A stretch of DNA of 25,857 nt from Oscillospiraceae bacterium. GTDB lineage: Bacteria; Bacillota; Clostridia; UBA1381. The DNA lies in assembly GCA_015068545.1 (NCBI GenBank), contig SVKH01000004.1:1-25857 (forward strand), read 5' to 3'. Below the pieces are notes generated by a model. It worked only from the letters and a program-made list of their open reading frames with translations, ran no database searches and was not told the DNA's origin. Shown here one piece after another: positions 7,882 through 15,091 of the stretch (position 1 is its first letter; each line of letters opens with the position of its first letter). The position numbers were made by a program, and so were the translations under genes.

Positions 7882-8549
7882 GCATAAATTTAACACAACA
7901 AATCAAATGTCCTGCCTGTCAAAATCTTCAGGAAATCACTCTTTGGCAGTCCATTACACCAACCGACAGTCCTGACCTTAAAGAAGATCTTTTAAAAGGA
8001 AAAATCAATATTTTTCGCTGTACTTCCTGCGGTCAGATAGCTCTTGTCCCGATGCCTGTTTTGTACCACGATGACAAGAAAAAGCTAATGATTTCTTTTA
8101 CGCCATGCGAGGATGATGCCAAACGCGTACAGCTTTTTAATGAAATAAAAGCAACCTCCAAAAAAAGCGGAGAGCTTGAAAGCCTAGAAGACTATAACCT
8201 TCGTTTCGTTTGGTCATATAACGATTTTCTGGAAAAAATACTTATCTTTGATAACGGACTTCACGACAAAGTAATAGAGCTTTTGAAGTTACTTGTACTA
8301 ATGCAAGATACAGATAATATGCCACATAGAACCTGTATGTTCGGAAAATTAGATGAAGATGAAATAGAATTTCTTGTACAAGACAAAAAAGAGGAAAAGC
8401 TATATACCTCACGCATTCCCATGTCCACCTACGAAACGGTGCACACACAGTTAAAGCAATCCGGTATAAAATACAAAAGCTTTGACTGGGAGATGGTGGA
8501 CTCCGACTATGCCTCCCGAATGCTCTACGGAATGAATAATAACCTATAA
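7878..8549 (+). CDS. CpXC domain protein
   Basis: The 223-residue, probably cytoplasmic product opens with K-C-P-A-C at residues 10-14 and a second pair C-T-S-C-G near residue 50. This is the CpXC arrangement, a predicted zinc-binding module of unknown function found in Firmicutes. The remaining 150 residues are acidic and mostly helical with no recognised catalytic motif. It overlaps the DUF2752 gene by four bases (7878-7881) and has GGAG at 7863-7866, so the two form a small operon. The pairing of a cysteine-rich membrane protein with a zinc-ribbon soluble protein suggests a joint role, but none is known to me. Confidence 0.75.
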   Translation: MSINLTQQIKCPACQNLQEITLWQSITPTDSPDLKEDLLKGKINIFRCTSCGQIALVPMPVLYHDDKKKLMISFTPCEDDAKRVQLFNEIKATSKKSGELESLEDYNLRFVWSYNDFLEKILIFDNGLHDKVIELLKLLVLMQDTDNMPHRTCMFGKLDEDEIEFLVQDKKEEKLYTSRIPMSTYETVHTQLKQSGIKYKSFDWEMVDSDYASRMLYGMNNNL

Positions 8550-8556
8550 AACAAAT

Positions 8557-8651
8557 GAGATTGCATAAATGCCATATATGTCACACCAGCGCCGCCAGAA
8601 TTTGTTCCGGCATCGACGGTAGACCCAGCACTTCTGCAATCTCTCTTTTTT
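8557..8651 (+). terminator. Long hairpin with T-run after the CpXC gene
   Basis: GAGATTGCA at 8557-8565 is complementary to TGCAATCTC at 8635-8643, and TCTTTTTT follows. The closed interior of 69 nt is GC-rich and can fold further. It would act as a plus-strand terminator facing ksgA, which ends at 8650 on the other strand. The large loop makes this less certain than the other terminators. Confidence 0.45.
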
Positions 8652-9507
8652 ACACAATTCCTCTTTCTAAAAAGGCATCTGCTATTTTTGCAAACTCCTC
8701 AAGCCCAAGCTTTTCACCTCTGATTTGCGGTGAAATATCTATACCTTCCAAAACCTTCGACAGGGTTTCTTTATCAGCTGAAAATCCTGACTGCAAGCAG
8801 TTTAAAAGAGTTTTTCTCCTTTGGGCAAAAGCGGATTTTACTACTCGGAAGAACACCTTCTCGTCCTTCACTTTTACTGCCGGCTCCGGACGCATCCTCA
8901 TGGCAAGCACAGCAGAATCCACCTTTGGCGGTGGATAGAAGCTTCCTGCCGGCACTGTACATACCATTTCCGGTTCTGTGTAGTATTGGCATAGTACAGT
9001 TATTGCACCATAATCCTTTTTCCCCGGCTTGGCACAAATCCTTTGTGCAACCTCCTTTTGAACCATTACCACTATGTTTTTAAGCGGCAGTTTCGACTCA
9101 ATAAGTCCGGTAATTATCGGAGTTGTAATGTAATACGGCAAATTTGCAGCCACACTAACTCTGCCACCTTGAAATTCTTCTTCAAGAAGCTTTTTTATAT
9201 CCGTTTTCAGTATATCCTTTTCCAATACCGTTACATTGTCATACTCTTCCAAGGTATAGTCAAGCACAGGGAAAAGCCTGCGGTCTATCTCCACAGACAC
9301 CACCTTTTTCCCAGTTTGGGCAAGGTGCTTGGTAAGTACACCAAATCCCGGTCCAACCTCCAAAACTCCGTCTTCTATATCCGCCGCTTCCACAATTTTA
9401 TCCAGCACCGTACTATCTAAAAGGAAGTTCTGCCCCAAGCCTTTAGAAAATGTAAATCCAAATCTTGTGGCAATATCCTTAATCACTCTTGGCGATGTTA
9501 AATCCAT
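8650..9507 (-). CDS. rsmA: 16S rRNA (adenine1518-N6/adenine1519-N6)-dimethyltransferase
   Basis: RsmA (KsgA) dimethylates two adjacent adenosines in the 3' terminal hairpin of 16S rRNA during late 30S assembly, using S-adenosylmethionine. The sequence shows K-G-L-G-Q-N-F-L-L-D near the N-terminus, the SAM-binding V-L-E-V-G-P-G-F-G-V-L-T, and the catalytic N-L-P-Y-Y-I-T. The C-terminal domain carries F-A-Q-R-R-K-T-L-L-N, typical of the family. I use the ATG at 9507 (285 residues) because GAGG lies 8 nt before it; the upstream GTG at 9528 has no suitable site. It lies downstream of the YabE-like gene, an order close to that in Bacillus. A 22-codon in-frame extension follows its TAA. Confidence 0.97.
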   Translation of the reverse strand: MDLTSPRVIKDIATRFGFTFSKGLGQNFLLDSTVLDKIVEAADIEDGVLEVGPGFGVLTKHLAQTGKKVVSVEIDRRLFPVLDYTLEEYDNVTVLEKDILKTDIKKLLEEEFQGGRVSVAANLPYYITTPIITGLIESKLPLKNIVVMVQKEVAQRICAKPGKKDYGAITVLCQYYTEPEMVCTVPAGSFYPPPKVDSAVLAMRMRPEPAVKVKDEKVFFRVVKSAFAQRRKTLLNCLQSGFSADKETLSKVLEGIDISPQIRGEKLGLEEFAKIADAFLERGIV

Positions 9508-9640
9508 ACATTTTTCCTCACTAAACACAAGGGATAGCCTACCCCTTTAATATTTTAACTTTTGTTATCATACTTGGGAAAATGTCAAAACACAACCTCC
9601 CAAGCTCTGCATCCGCAGAAAATCTGATTATATTTCTATA

Positions 9641-9669
9641 CCAAAATGAGGATGATTAAATCATCCTCA
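9641..9669 (-). terminator. Terminator of the G5/3D protein gene
   Basis: A perfect 10-bp stem, 9647-9656 against 9660-9669, has a 3-nt loop. It starts just beyond the stop codon at 9672 and is followed on the minus strand by a short TTTT. The T-tract is short, so read-through into rsmA is possible. Confidence 0.65.
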
Positions 9670-9671
9670 CT

Positions 9672-10748
9672 TTACTCTAATACATATAATATAGCACTTC
9701 TTCTGCCAAATTGCAAGCACTCATTTTCCGATCCGAAATAAAGGTCGATCTTGTTGCCCTTAATGGCTCCACCTGTGTCACCTGCCACGCAGTATCCATA
9801 CTTCCAGCTTTTGCCGTCATCTGTAGATTCTACATAAAGCTTTGTTCCAAGCGGAATCAAATTAGGGTCTACCGCAATAACTCCATATTGCGCCACCTTG
9901 CCAGATGCAGTTTTCTTGCCCGGAGCTGCAGTATATGCTGTTGCTGTAACTGTCAGCTTCTTTTTGTATTTAAGACTGCTTCCTGCATTGGTCTTTGCCG
10001 TTTCCTTCACCTTTGAATCTGGCTTAGCCGGTGCTGCCTTTGGCTTAGTGCCAACCGCAATAACTTGTTCGGTAGGATTTTTTATAATTTTTTCCGACAA
10101 GATTTGGCGGTGCGTTTCGATTCCGTCCCTTGTGGTAACGGAATACACAATTCTCTTTAAGCCATTGATACCCTTTGTTTTTATTCTTGTCTTTCCCTTT
10201 TCCAAGGTACTGTCTGATACTTCTTTGCTAGTGAACGGAATTTCAATATCCTCGGTAATTTCGCTGTAACCAATTCTGAAAACGCTTACTTCCATTCCAT
10301 GGACAACTACGCTGTCCAAATCCGGTTCCACAACGTCTACCTGATTTACCGACACACCTGCTTCTTCAAAAGCCTCTCTAATAGTCTTCTTAGTAGTAGT
10401 GATAATCTCGATATTTCCGTCAATGTTAAGAGTAAACTTTCTGCCCTTTCGGATGATTATTCTGGCTTCATCATAAAGCTTGTCCTCAAGTAGCATACTA
10501 ACCCTGTCGAATTCACCAAGCTCTACGCCATTTTCCTCTAAAAATTCTCCAACAAGGTCTTGTCTGGTGGTCAGTTCCTGTGTTTTCTCGCTGCCGGCAA
10601 AGGCATCTACCATAACCAGTGAAACTCGCTTTGTCTGTACGTCTATAACCGCACCGGTTAGTAGGCAGAAGGTAATTACCGACATAATTACAACAACAAT
10701 CTTACCGAACAAGCTCGGCTTCTTGTTGCTCTTTTTGTCAAAAACCAT
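9672..10748 (-). CDS. yabE: YabE-like G5 and 3D domain cell-wall protein
   Basis: The 358 residues comprise an N-terminal membrane anchor (about 14-34), two DUF348-type ubiquitin-like repeats (about 40-145), a G5 domain (about 155-233), an Ala/Lys/Pro linker and a C-terminal 3D domain. The three aspartates that name the 3D fold are D294, D324 and D335. 3D domains act as lytic transglycosylase-like hydrolases related to MltA and resuscitation factors, here on peptidoglycan outside the membrane. The ATG has AGGAGG upstream. Bacillus yabE also sits near ksgA, but rnmV, which separates them there, is absent here. A consensus promoter and a WalR-like box precede it. The symbol is used by architecture and position. 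Confidence 0.87.
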   Translation of the reverse strand: MVFDKKSNKKPSLFGKIVVVIMSVITFCLLTGAVIDVQTKRVSLVMVDAFAGSEKTQELTTRQDLVGEFLEENGVELGEFDRVSMLLEDKLYDEARIIIRKGRKFTLNIDGNIEIITTTKKTIREAFEEAGVSVNQVDVVEPDLDSVVVHGMEVSVFRIGYSEITEDIEIPFTSKEVSDSTLEKGKTRIKTKGINGLKRIVYSVTTRDGIETHRQILSEKIIKNPTEQVIAVGTKPKAAPAKPDSKVKETAKTNAGSSLKYKKKLTVTATAYTAAPGKKTASGKVAQYGVIAVDPNLIPLGTKLYVESTDDGKSWKYGYCVAGDTGGAIKGNKIDLYFGSENECLQFGRRSAILYVLE

Positions 10749-10773
10749 TGTTCTTTCCTCCTATACCATGCCT

Positions 10774-10802
10774 ATTATATAAATATATTATGAGGAAGTC
10801 AA
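10774..10802 (-). promoter_or_regulatory. Promoter of the YabE-like gene
   Basis: On the minus strand TTGACT (10802-10797) and TATAAT (10779-10774) are 17 nt apart. The ribosome site and ATG follow within 30 nt. A WalR-like box lies 7 nt upstream of the -35. Confidence 0.85.
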
Positions 10803-10809
10803 GCATTTT

Positions 10810-10826
10810 ATTACAAAATTGTTGCA
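10810..10826 (-). promoter_or_regulatory. WalR-box-like motif upstream of the YabE-like gene
   Basis: On the minus strand the bases read TGCAAC-AATTT-TGTAAT, against the known WalR (YycF) consensus TGTWAH-N5-TGTWAH: one mismatch in twelve defined positions. The placement just upstream of the -35 is typical for activation. WalRK controls wall hydrolases in Firmicutes, which matches a 3D-domain target. The regulator itself is not in this window. Confidence 0.55.
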
Positions 10827-10841
10827 TTTCACCGAACAAAC

Positions 10842-10860
10842 TTACATATTTTTCCATTTA
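10842..10860. repeat. 19-bp direct repeat, copy 1
   Basis: TTACATATTTTTCCATTTA occurs here and again at 10911-10929 with no mismatch. Both copies lie in the 350-nt divergent control region between two genes. Function unknown; possibly a pair of operator sites. Confidence 0.6.
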
Positions 10861-10910
10861 AAACAGTGTTTTTTGGTGCTTTTGTACAAAAGATTTGCCA
10901 ATTTTTGTGT

Positions 10911-10929
10911 TTACATATTTTTCCATTTA
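10911..10929. repeat. 19-bp direct repeat, copy 2
   Basis: An exact second copy of the 19-mer at 10842-10860, 69 nt away in the same orientation. The base between 10930 and the WalR-like box at 11037 is AT-rich with no gene. Confidence 0.6.
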
Positions 10930-11036
10930 TATGATTTTCCCACAAATTCATTATAAAAGCCCCTATTTTTAGGGCATTTTGGTATAAAATTTTTAAAATT
11001 GGCAACAATTACAATGTAATATAAAAAACAAGGTTT

Positions 11037-11053
11037 TGTTACAAAGTTGTTAC
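11037..11053 (+). promoter_or_regulatory. WalR-box-like motif upstream of a small membrane protein gene
   Basis: TGTTAC-AAAGT-TGTTAC matches the TGTWAH-N5-TGTWAH WalR consensus at every defined position. It lies about 30 nt before the ribosome site of the small gene at 11096. No clear -35/-10 pair could be assigned nearby, so whether it would activate or repress is open. Confidence 0.55.
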
Positions 11054-11095
11054 ATCCACAACCACTACATATTGATATTGAAAGGGGTTTACACT

Positions 11096-11365
11096 ATGAA
11101 AAACGCTACTCATAGGGTTGTTATATTAAAGAACCTAAATTCGGATATCGTGTCTCAGGCGATATTCTTTTTAAAGGAAGAAAACGCTGCTTCTGAGTCA
11201 AAAATAGTAGCAGAAGCGGAAAAAATAGTGGCAAAATACATGGCATCCAGCTCTGCTGCCACCATTACGCCTCAATCAAACCGCCATCGGGACAATATAA
11301 TTAAGCTGATATGCGTTGCACTTTTTTCTATTGGGCTTGCCGTTACTGTCGCTATTTTGTCCTGA
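11096..11365 (+). CDS. Small single-span membrane protein of unknown function
   Basis: The ATG at 11096 follows AAAGGGG and gives 89 residues. The first 65 are soluble, charged and Ala-rich with helix-forming character. A basic N-R-H-R-D-N-I-I-K stretch follows, then one hydrophobic C-terminal span of about 18 residues. This is a tail-anchored layout with the bulk predicted on the cytoplasmic side. I recognise no family. A perfect WalR-like box precedes it and a wall-remodelling gene diverges from the same control region, so a role linked to the envelope is a reasonable guess, not a finding. Longer in-frame starts at 11036 lie in the presumed operator and are rejected. Confidence 0.7.
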   Translation: MKNATHRVVILKNLNSDIVSQAIFFLKEENAASESKIVAEAEKIVAKYMASSSAATITPQSNRHRDNIIKLICVALFSIGLAVTVAILS

Positions 11366-11549
11366 CTTTTGGTATATGCTTAACTATATTGCACCTAAAA
11401 ATAAAAAGACTGATGCCCAAGCCAATTCCACTATAACAGCAGAAACTCGCCTAGGCAACAGCCTTTTTTATTATGTAGGAAATTACTATTTTTATGTTGT
11501 AATTTCCGGAATAACAAAATTGACTCCTTATTCCCACGCCCGCAGGCGC

Positions 11550-11578
11550 AGCTTTGATTAAAAGCTTTTTATTTATTC
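11550..11578 (+). terminator. Candidate terminator downstream of the small membrane protein
   Basis: AGCTTT (11550-11555) and AAAGCT (11561-11566) form a 6-bp stem with a 5-nt loop followed by a T-rich tract. It overlaps the stop of the convergent gene at 11569. About 180 nt separate it from the small gene, and that interval holds no other gene. Confidence 0.5.
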
Positions 11579-12135
11579 TTTTTCTTTTCGTACATGAATG
11601 CCAAAAGCTTATCCCTATAATCAAAGCCCTTAGATGCGGCAAAATATCCTAATATGTATGCTACCTCCGGCAGGAGAATCACAGTGATAATGCCAATAAT
11701 TGAAAAACTTCCTTTATCCATACCCGGGATACTTCCAAAACCGGAAAACCAAGCATAGGATAGGATATTGGTAATAACACTCCACATCTTTTGAATACTT
11801 TCACCATCGCTGCCCAACACCCATGTCAGCTTGTACAGCACAATGAAAAGAATATTCATCCCTATTAAAAGGGTAGGAACTACAATGCTTTTTTTCAAGC
11901 TTGGCTCTCCTGGAATGTATGGCTTTTTATCATTTTTGAATGCCTCTTCACCACAGCCATATATTGATAAAAAGTAGAAAATAACGGCAAGGATGGTAAA
12001 AATAACAGAGCCTGTCTCCGTGCTGAATGCAGCAATGAAGCATAGCCACAATACCGAGAACAAAACAACCATAGCAGCATGAGATTTTAGTACCTCAAGC
12101 ATTTGTCCAAAAAGTGTATATTTAAATTTTTTCAT
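11569..12135 (-). CDS. Integral membrane protein of unknown function
   Basis: The 188-residue product has five or so hydrophobic stretches: two close together in residues 20-60, one near 85-105, one near 145-165 and possibly a short amphipathic one between. It ends in a basic tail (K-K-K-K). GGGAG precedes the ATG by a suitable distance, and a TTGATA-N17-TATAAT promoter lies upstream, so it is a real, singly transcribed gene. I do not recognise a family and see no conserved polar motif inside the spans that would suggest a transporter or enzyme. It diverges from the calcium ATPase gene, with 133 nt between the two starts. A functional link to that pump is possible but unsupported. Confidence 0.75.
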   Translation of the reverse strand: MKKFKYTLFGQMLEVLKSHAAMVVLFSVLWLCFIAAFSTETGSVIFTILAVIFYFLSIYGCGEEAFKNDKKPYIPGEPSLKKSIVVPTLLIGMNILFIVLYKLTWVLGSDGESIQKMWSVITNILSYAWFSGFGSIPGMDKGSFSIIGIITVILLPEVAYILGYFAASKGFDYRDKLLAFMYEKKKNK

Positions 12136-12167
12136 TTCATAACTCCCTTTTTTCTTCCCTTCCTAGG

Positions 12168-12196
12168 ATTATACCATTTTTTTTAATGAATATCAA
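12168..12196 (-). promoter_or_regulatory. Promoter of the unknown membrane protein gene
   Basis: On the minus strand TTGATA (12196-12191) and TATAAT (12173-12168) are 17 nt apart. The start codon lies at 12135, which leaves a leader of about 26 nt containing the ribosome site. Confidence 0.85.
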
Positions 12197-12268
12197 TATT
12201 TAAAGGAAATAATTTTATTCAATTTAGCATATTATAGAAAAAACCCTTTTTCGGAAAGGACGGATAAA

Positions 12269-14776
12269 ATGAATTTCTACACCATGACTTCCAAGGAGAC
12301 AACAGAGTACATAAGCAGGCTGCCGATTGATACAAAAGCCGCTAACTCGATAGAAGAAGGGAAGCAAAAAAGTTTAATTGCTCGTTTTTTTGGACAATTT
12401 TCCGATTTTATGACTATTATTTTGCTGATCGCATCGGCAATTTCCTTTTGGGTTGCAACCGTCAGCGACAGCGGAGACTACCTTGATCCCATTATTATCC
12501 TTGCAATAGTTGTTCTTAACGCAATTTTAGGCGTTATAGAGGAAAGCAAAGCGGACAAAGCTATAAAATCGTTGAAAAAACTTTCCTCGCCCACAGCTAA
12601 TATTTTAAGAAACGGCACAGAAATGACCATTCCTGCCGAAAAAATACGCGTAGGCGACACACTTTTACTTACAACAGGATGCAGGGTGTGCGCAGATGCT
12701 CGTCTGCTTACCGATAATTCTCTGGAAACGGACGAATCCGCATTAACAGGCGAATCTATGTCTGCGGAAAAGGACAGCCGTGTAGTACTGGAAGACTACA
12801 CACCTCTTGCTGAGCAAAAAAACATGGTATTTTCCGGCACAAACGTGGTACATGGTAACGGAAAAGCCATAGTTACCGCAATAGGAATGAACACTGAAAT
12901 GGGCAAAATTGCCGCACTGCTTACCGATACCGAGGAAGAACCTACACCCCTGCAAAGAAAATTGGCAGAAACCGGAAAAATCCTTGGTATAAGCGCTATT
13001 TTGATATGTGCAGTTGTTTTCCTGATGGGGATAGTTAAAAAGATGCCGCCACTGGAAATGTTCCTGACTTCGGTCAGCCTTGCCGTTGCGGCAATTCCCG
13101 AAGGACTACCCATTATTGCCACAATAGTCTTGGCTATCGGCGTGCAACGTATGGCAAAGCATAAAGCCATAGTTAAAAACCTACCGGCAGTGGAAACGTT
13201 AGGCGGTGCTACCGTAATATGCTCCGACAAAACCGGTACACTTACCGAAAACAATATGAAGGTATCAAAAATCTTTGCAGACGATACTCTTCAGCTTGCA
13301 GAGCTTGGGGCATTGTGCTGTAATAACGATAAAAATCCTACCGAAAATGCACTAATTTCCTTTGCTGAGGAAAACAAGTTAATTAAAAAGAATCTGGACG
13401 AAAAATGTCCTCGAATTACGGAAATTCCTTTTGACTCCACACGAAAAATGATGAGCGTTCTCGTTAAATACTATGGCAGCAATCGCGTGATTTCAAAGGG
13501 TGCTGTGGAGATTTTGATAAAACACTGCACTCATGTGGTGGAAAACGGGAAAGCTGTGGAACTTACACCGGAAAAATGCAATAATATACTTGCAAAAAGC
13601 GGTGAAATGAGCAACAATGCCCTTAGAGTAATTGCAGTTGCATATAAGGACACACTTTTTAGTCATATCAGCGAGCAAGGTCTTATACTTGCCGGAATTG
13701 TGGGTATTTACGATCCCCCAAGAAAGGAAGCAAAGGATGCTGTTTTGCAATGCCTAAGTGCAGGTATAAAGCCGGTTATGATTACCGGAGACAACAAGCT
13801 TACCGCTATAAGTATAGCAAAAGCTGTGGGAATAGAGGGCAAGGCTATAACCGGTGAGGAAATGAGCAAAATCCCCGACGAGGCTCTGACTGATTATTCT
13901 ATATTCGCAAGAGTAACCCCTAGTGACAAGGTACGAATAGTAAAAGCCTATAAAAAAGCCGGACACATTGTTGCCATGACAGGCGACGGAGTTAACGACG
14001 CACCGGCGCTAAAAAACGCAGATATAGGTTGCAGCATGGGCAAAAACGGTACAGATGTGGCAAAGGAAGCCTCCGACCTTATCCTTGCTGACGATAACTT
14101 CGCTACGATAGTATCTGCTGTTCGGGAAGGCAGAGGAATATTTGACAACATAAAAAAATCCGTCAAATTCCTTCTATCATCAAACATAGGGGAGATACTA
14201 TCGGTATTTGTTGGGATGCTTATGTCATGGGAGGCTCCGCTTTGCGCTACTCAGCTTTTATGGGTAAATCTGATTACCGATTCTCTCCCTGCACTTTCTC
14301 TTGGTGTGGACCCTGCCGACAGCGATATCATGCAGAAAAAACCGCGAAATCCAAAGGAAGGAATATTTTCTAAGGGTATGTGGCTTTCTATCGCCTTGGA
14401 AGGTTGCATGATAGGACTTTTGTGCGTAGTGGCTTACTGCATCGGCAGAATAATAAACGGAAGTACTCCGTATGTACCGCGAACAATGGCATTCTCCGTA
14501 CTGGCTCTTTCTCAGTTATTTCATGCCTTTAATATGCGGAGTGATGGCTCGGTACTGGGCAAAAGATTTTTTGAAAACAAATTCCTGATTCTTTCGCTTT
14601 TAGCAGGAATTGCCTTGCAGTTGTGCGTAGTAAACATCCCACCCCTTGCGGAAGTATTTAAAACTACTCCGCTTTCCGTAAAGGAATGGAGCGTTGTAAT
14701 AGGCTTATCCATTATGCCACTGACTATTGTAGAGATTCAAAAGCTATTTTCCCTCATTCAATCAAGGAGAAAATAG
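12269..14776 (+). CDS. Calcium-transporting P-type ATPase, type IIA
   Basis: The 835-residue pump has the full P-type order: N-terminal cation-ATPase region, T-G-E-S actuator motif, P-E-G-L-P in M4 with E278, phosphorylated aspartate D320 in D-K-T-G-T-L-T, nucleotide-binding domain, T-G-D-x-x-x-T-A and M-T-G-D-G-V-N-D hinge motifs, and a C-terminal helix bundle. Calcium ligands of the SERCA family are conserved: the M4 Glu, N and E in S-S-N-I-G-E (M5), and N, T and D in N-L-I-T-D-S-L-P (M6). This supports Ca2+ rather than heavy-metal transport, with export from the cytoplasm as in LMCA1 or YloB. The closely related Na+/H+ and Mn2+ variants cannot be fully excluded. It has no membrane-proximal heavy-metal domain and ends at a strong terminator. 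Confidence 0.93.
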   Translation: MNFYTMTSKETTEYISRLPIDTKAANSIEEGKQKSLIARFFGQFSDFMTIILLIASAISFWVATVSDSGDYLDPIIILAIVVLNAILGVIEESKADKAIKSLKKLSSPTANILRNGTEMTIPAEKIRVGDTLLLTTGCRVCADARLLTDNSLETDESALTGESMSAEKDSRVVLEDYTPLAEQKNMVFSGTNVVHGNGKAIVTAIGMNTEMGKIAALLTDTEEEPTPLQRKLAETGKILGISAILICAVVFLMGIVKKMPPLEMFLTSVSLAVAAIPEGLPIIATIVLAIGVQRMAKHKAIVKNLPAVETLGGATVICSDKTGTLTENNMKVSKIFADDTLQLAELGALCCNNDKNPTENALISFAEENKLIKKNLDEKCPRITEIPFDSTRKMMSVLVKYYGSNRVISKGAVEILIKHCTHVVENGKAVELTPEKCNNILAKSGEMSNNALRVIAVAYKDTLFSHISEQGLILAGIVGIYDPPRKEAKDAVLQCLSAGIKPVMITGDNKLTAISIAKAVGIEGKAITGEEMSKIPDEALTDYSIFARVTPSDKVRIVKAYKKAGHIVAMTGDGVNDAPALKNADIGCSMGKNGTDVAKEASDLILADDNFATIVSAVREGRGIFDNIKKSVKFLLSSNIGEILSVFVGMLMSWEAPLCATQLLWVNLITDSLPALSLGVDPADSDIMQKKPRNPKEGIFSKGMWLSIALEGCMIGLLCVVAYCIGRIINGSTPYVPRTMAFSVLALSQLFHAFNMRSDGSVLGKRFFENKFLILSLLAGIALQLCVVNIPPLAEVFKTTPLSVKEWSVVIGLSIMPLTIVEIQKLFSLIQSRRK

Positions 14777-14807
14777 CGACCACTGTTAAATCACTTATAA
14801 ATACAGC

Positions 14808-14845
14808 AAAAAAGAGGGCTTTCTAAATAGAAAGCCCTCTTTTCA
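14808..14845. terminator. Strong bidirectional terminator
   Basis: GAGGGCTTTCTA (14814-14825) pairs perfectly with 14828-14839 around a 2-nt AA centre. It is flanked by A-run and T-run on the two sides, so it can end both the calcium ATPase transcript and the minus-strand dockerin/peptide operon. Confidence 0.92.
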
Positions 14846-14887
14846 CATATATTTCATATGCATTTATAAGCTATTTGGTGTTTTTAA

Positions 14888-15073
14888 TTACCATTGGAAC
14901 ACTGCAACGTTTGCACTGTCAACAGATGATACTGCCTTATATGCATCATATAGAGCTGCATCTGTTGATTCTGGAGCAAGTGAGCTTGCTTCCATAACGT
15001 GTCCACTAACTGTAATGATGTCTGCAACATCAAATTTGCTTACTTCTACGCTTGGTCTGATATAATTTTTCAT
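14888..15073 (-). CDS. Short conserved-type peptide, unknown function
   Basis: The 61-residue product starts 18 nt after the upstream gene, with GAGGTGA 7 nt before the ATG. The N-terminus follows the pattern K-x-Y-x-x-P-x-x-E-V-x-x-F-D-x-x-D-I-I-T-x-S-G. From memory, small hypothetical proteins in gut Firmicutes with this kind of start are frequent, but I cannot name a curated family. The rest is acidic and Ala/Ser-rich (A-S-S-L-A-P-E-S) and ends with aromatic F-Q-W. There is no signal peptide or membrane span and no cysteine, so lanthionine or disulfide forms are excluded. Its place as last gene of a dockerin operon suggests a secreted or matured partner, which is inference. The composition and good ribosome site argue that it is real despite its size. 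Confidence 0.72.
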   Translation of the reverse strand: MKNYIRPSVEVSKFDVADIITVSGHVMEASSLAPESTDAALYDAYKAVSSVDSANVAVFQW

Positions 15074-15091
15074 ATTGCATTCACCTCTCTA

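Noticed and set aside
8555..8938. Plus-strand frame of 127 codons opposite rsmA
   Set aside because: It lies largely antisense to a clearly identified conserved gene, has no ribosome site and its translation is Ser/Cys-rich without domain-like pattern.
11366..11549. Second small gene after the single-span protein
   Set aside because: The frame at 11316-11561 overlaps the end of the real gene, lacks a ribosome site and has no credible protein pattern.
12796..13254. Minus-strand frame of 152 codons within the calcium ATPase gene
   Set aside because: It is the reverse of a highly conserved P-type ATPase core; there is no ribosome site or own promoter.
14888..15073. Lanthipeptide or sactipeptide precursor
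   Set aside because: The peptide has no cysteine, and no radical SAM, LanM or protease gene is adjacent.
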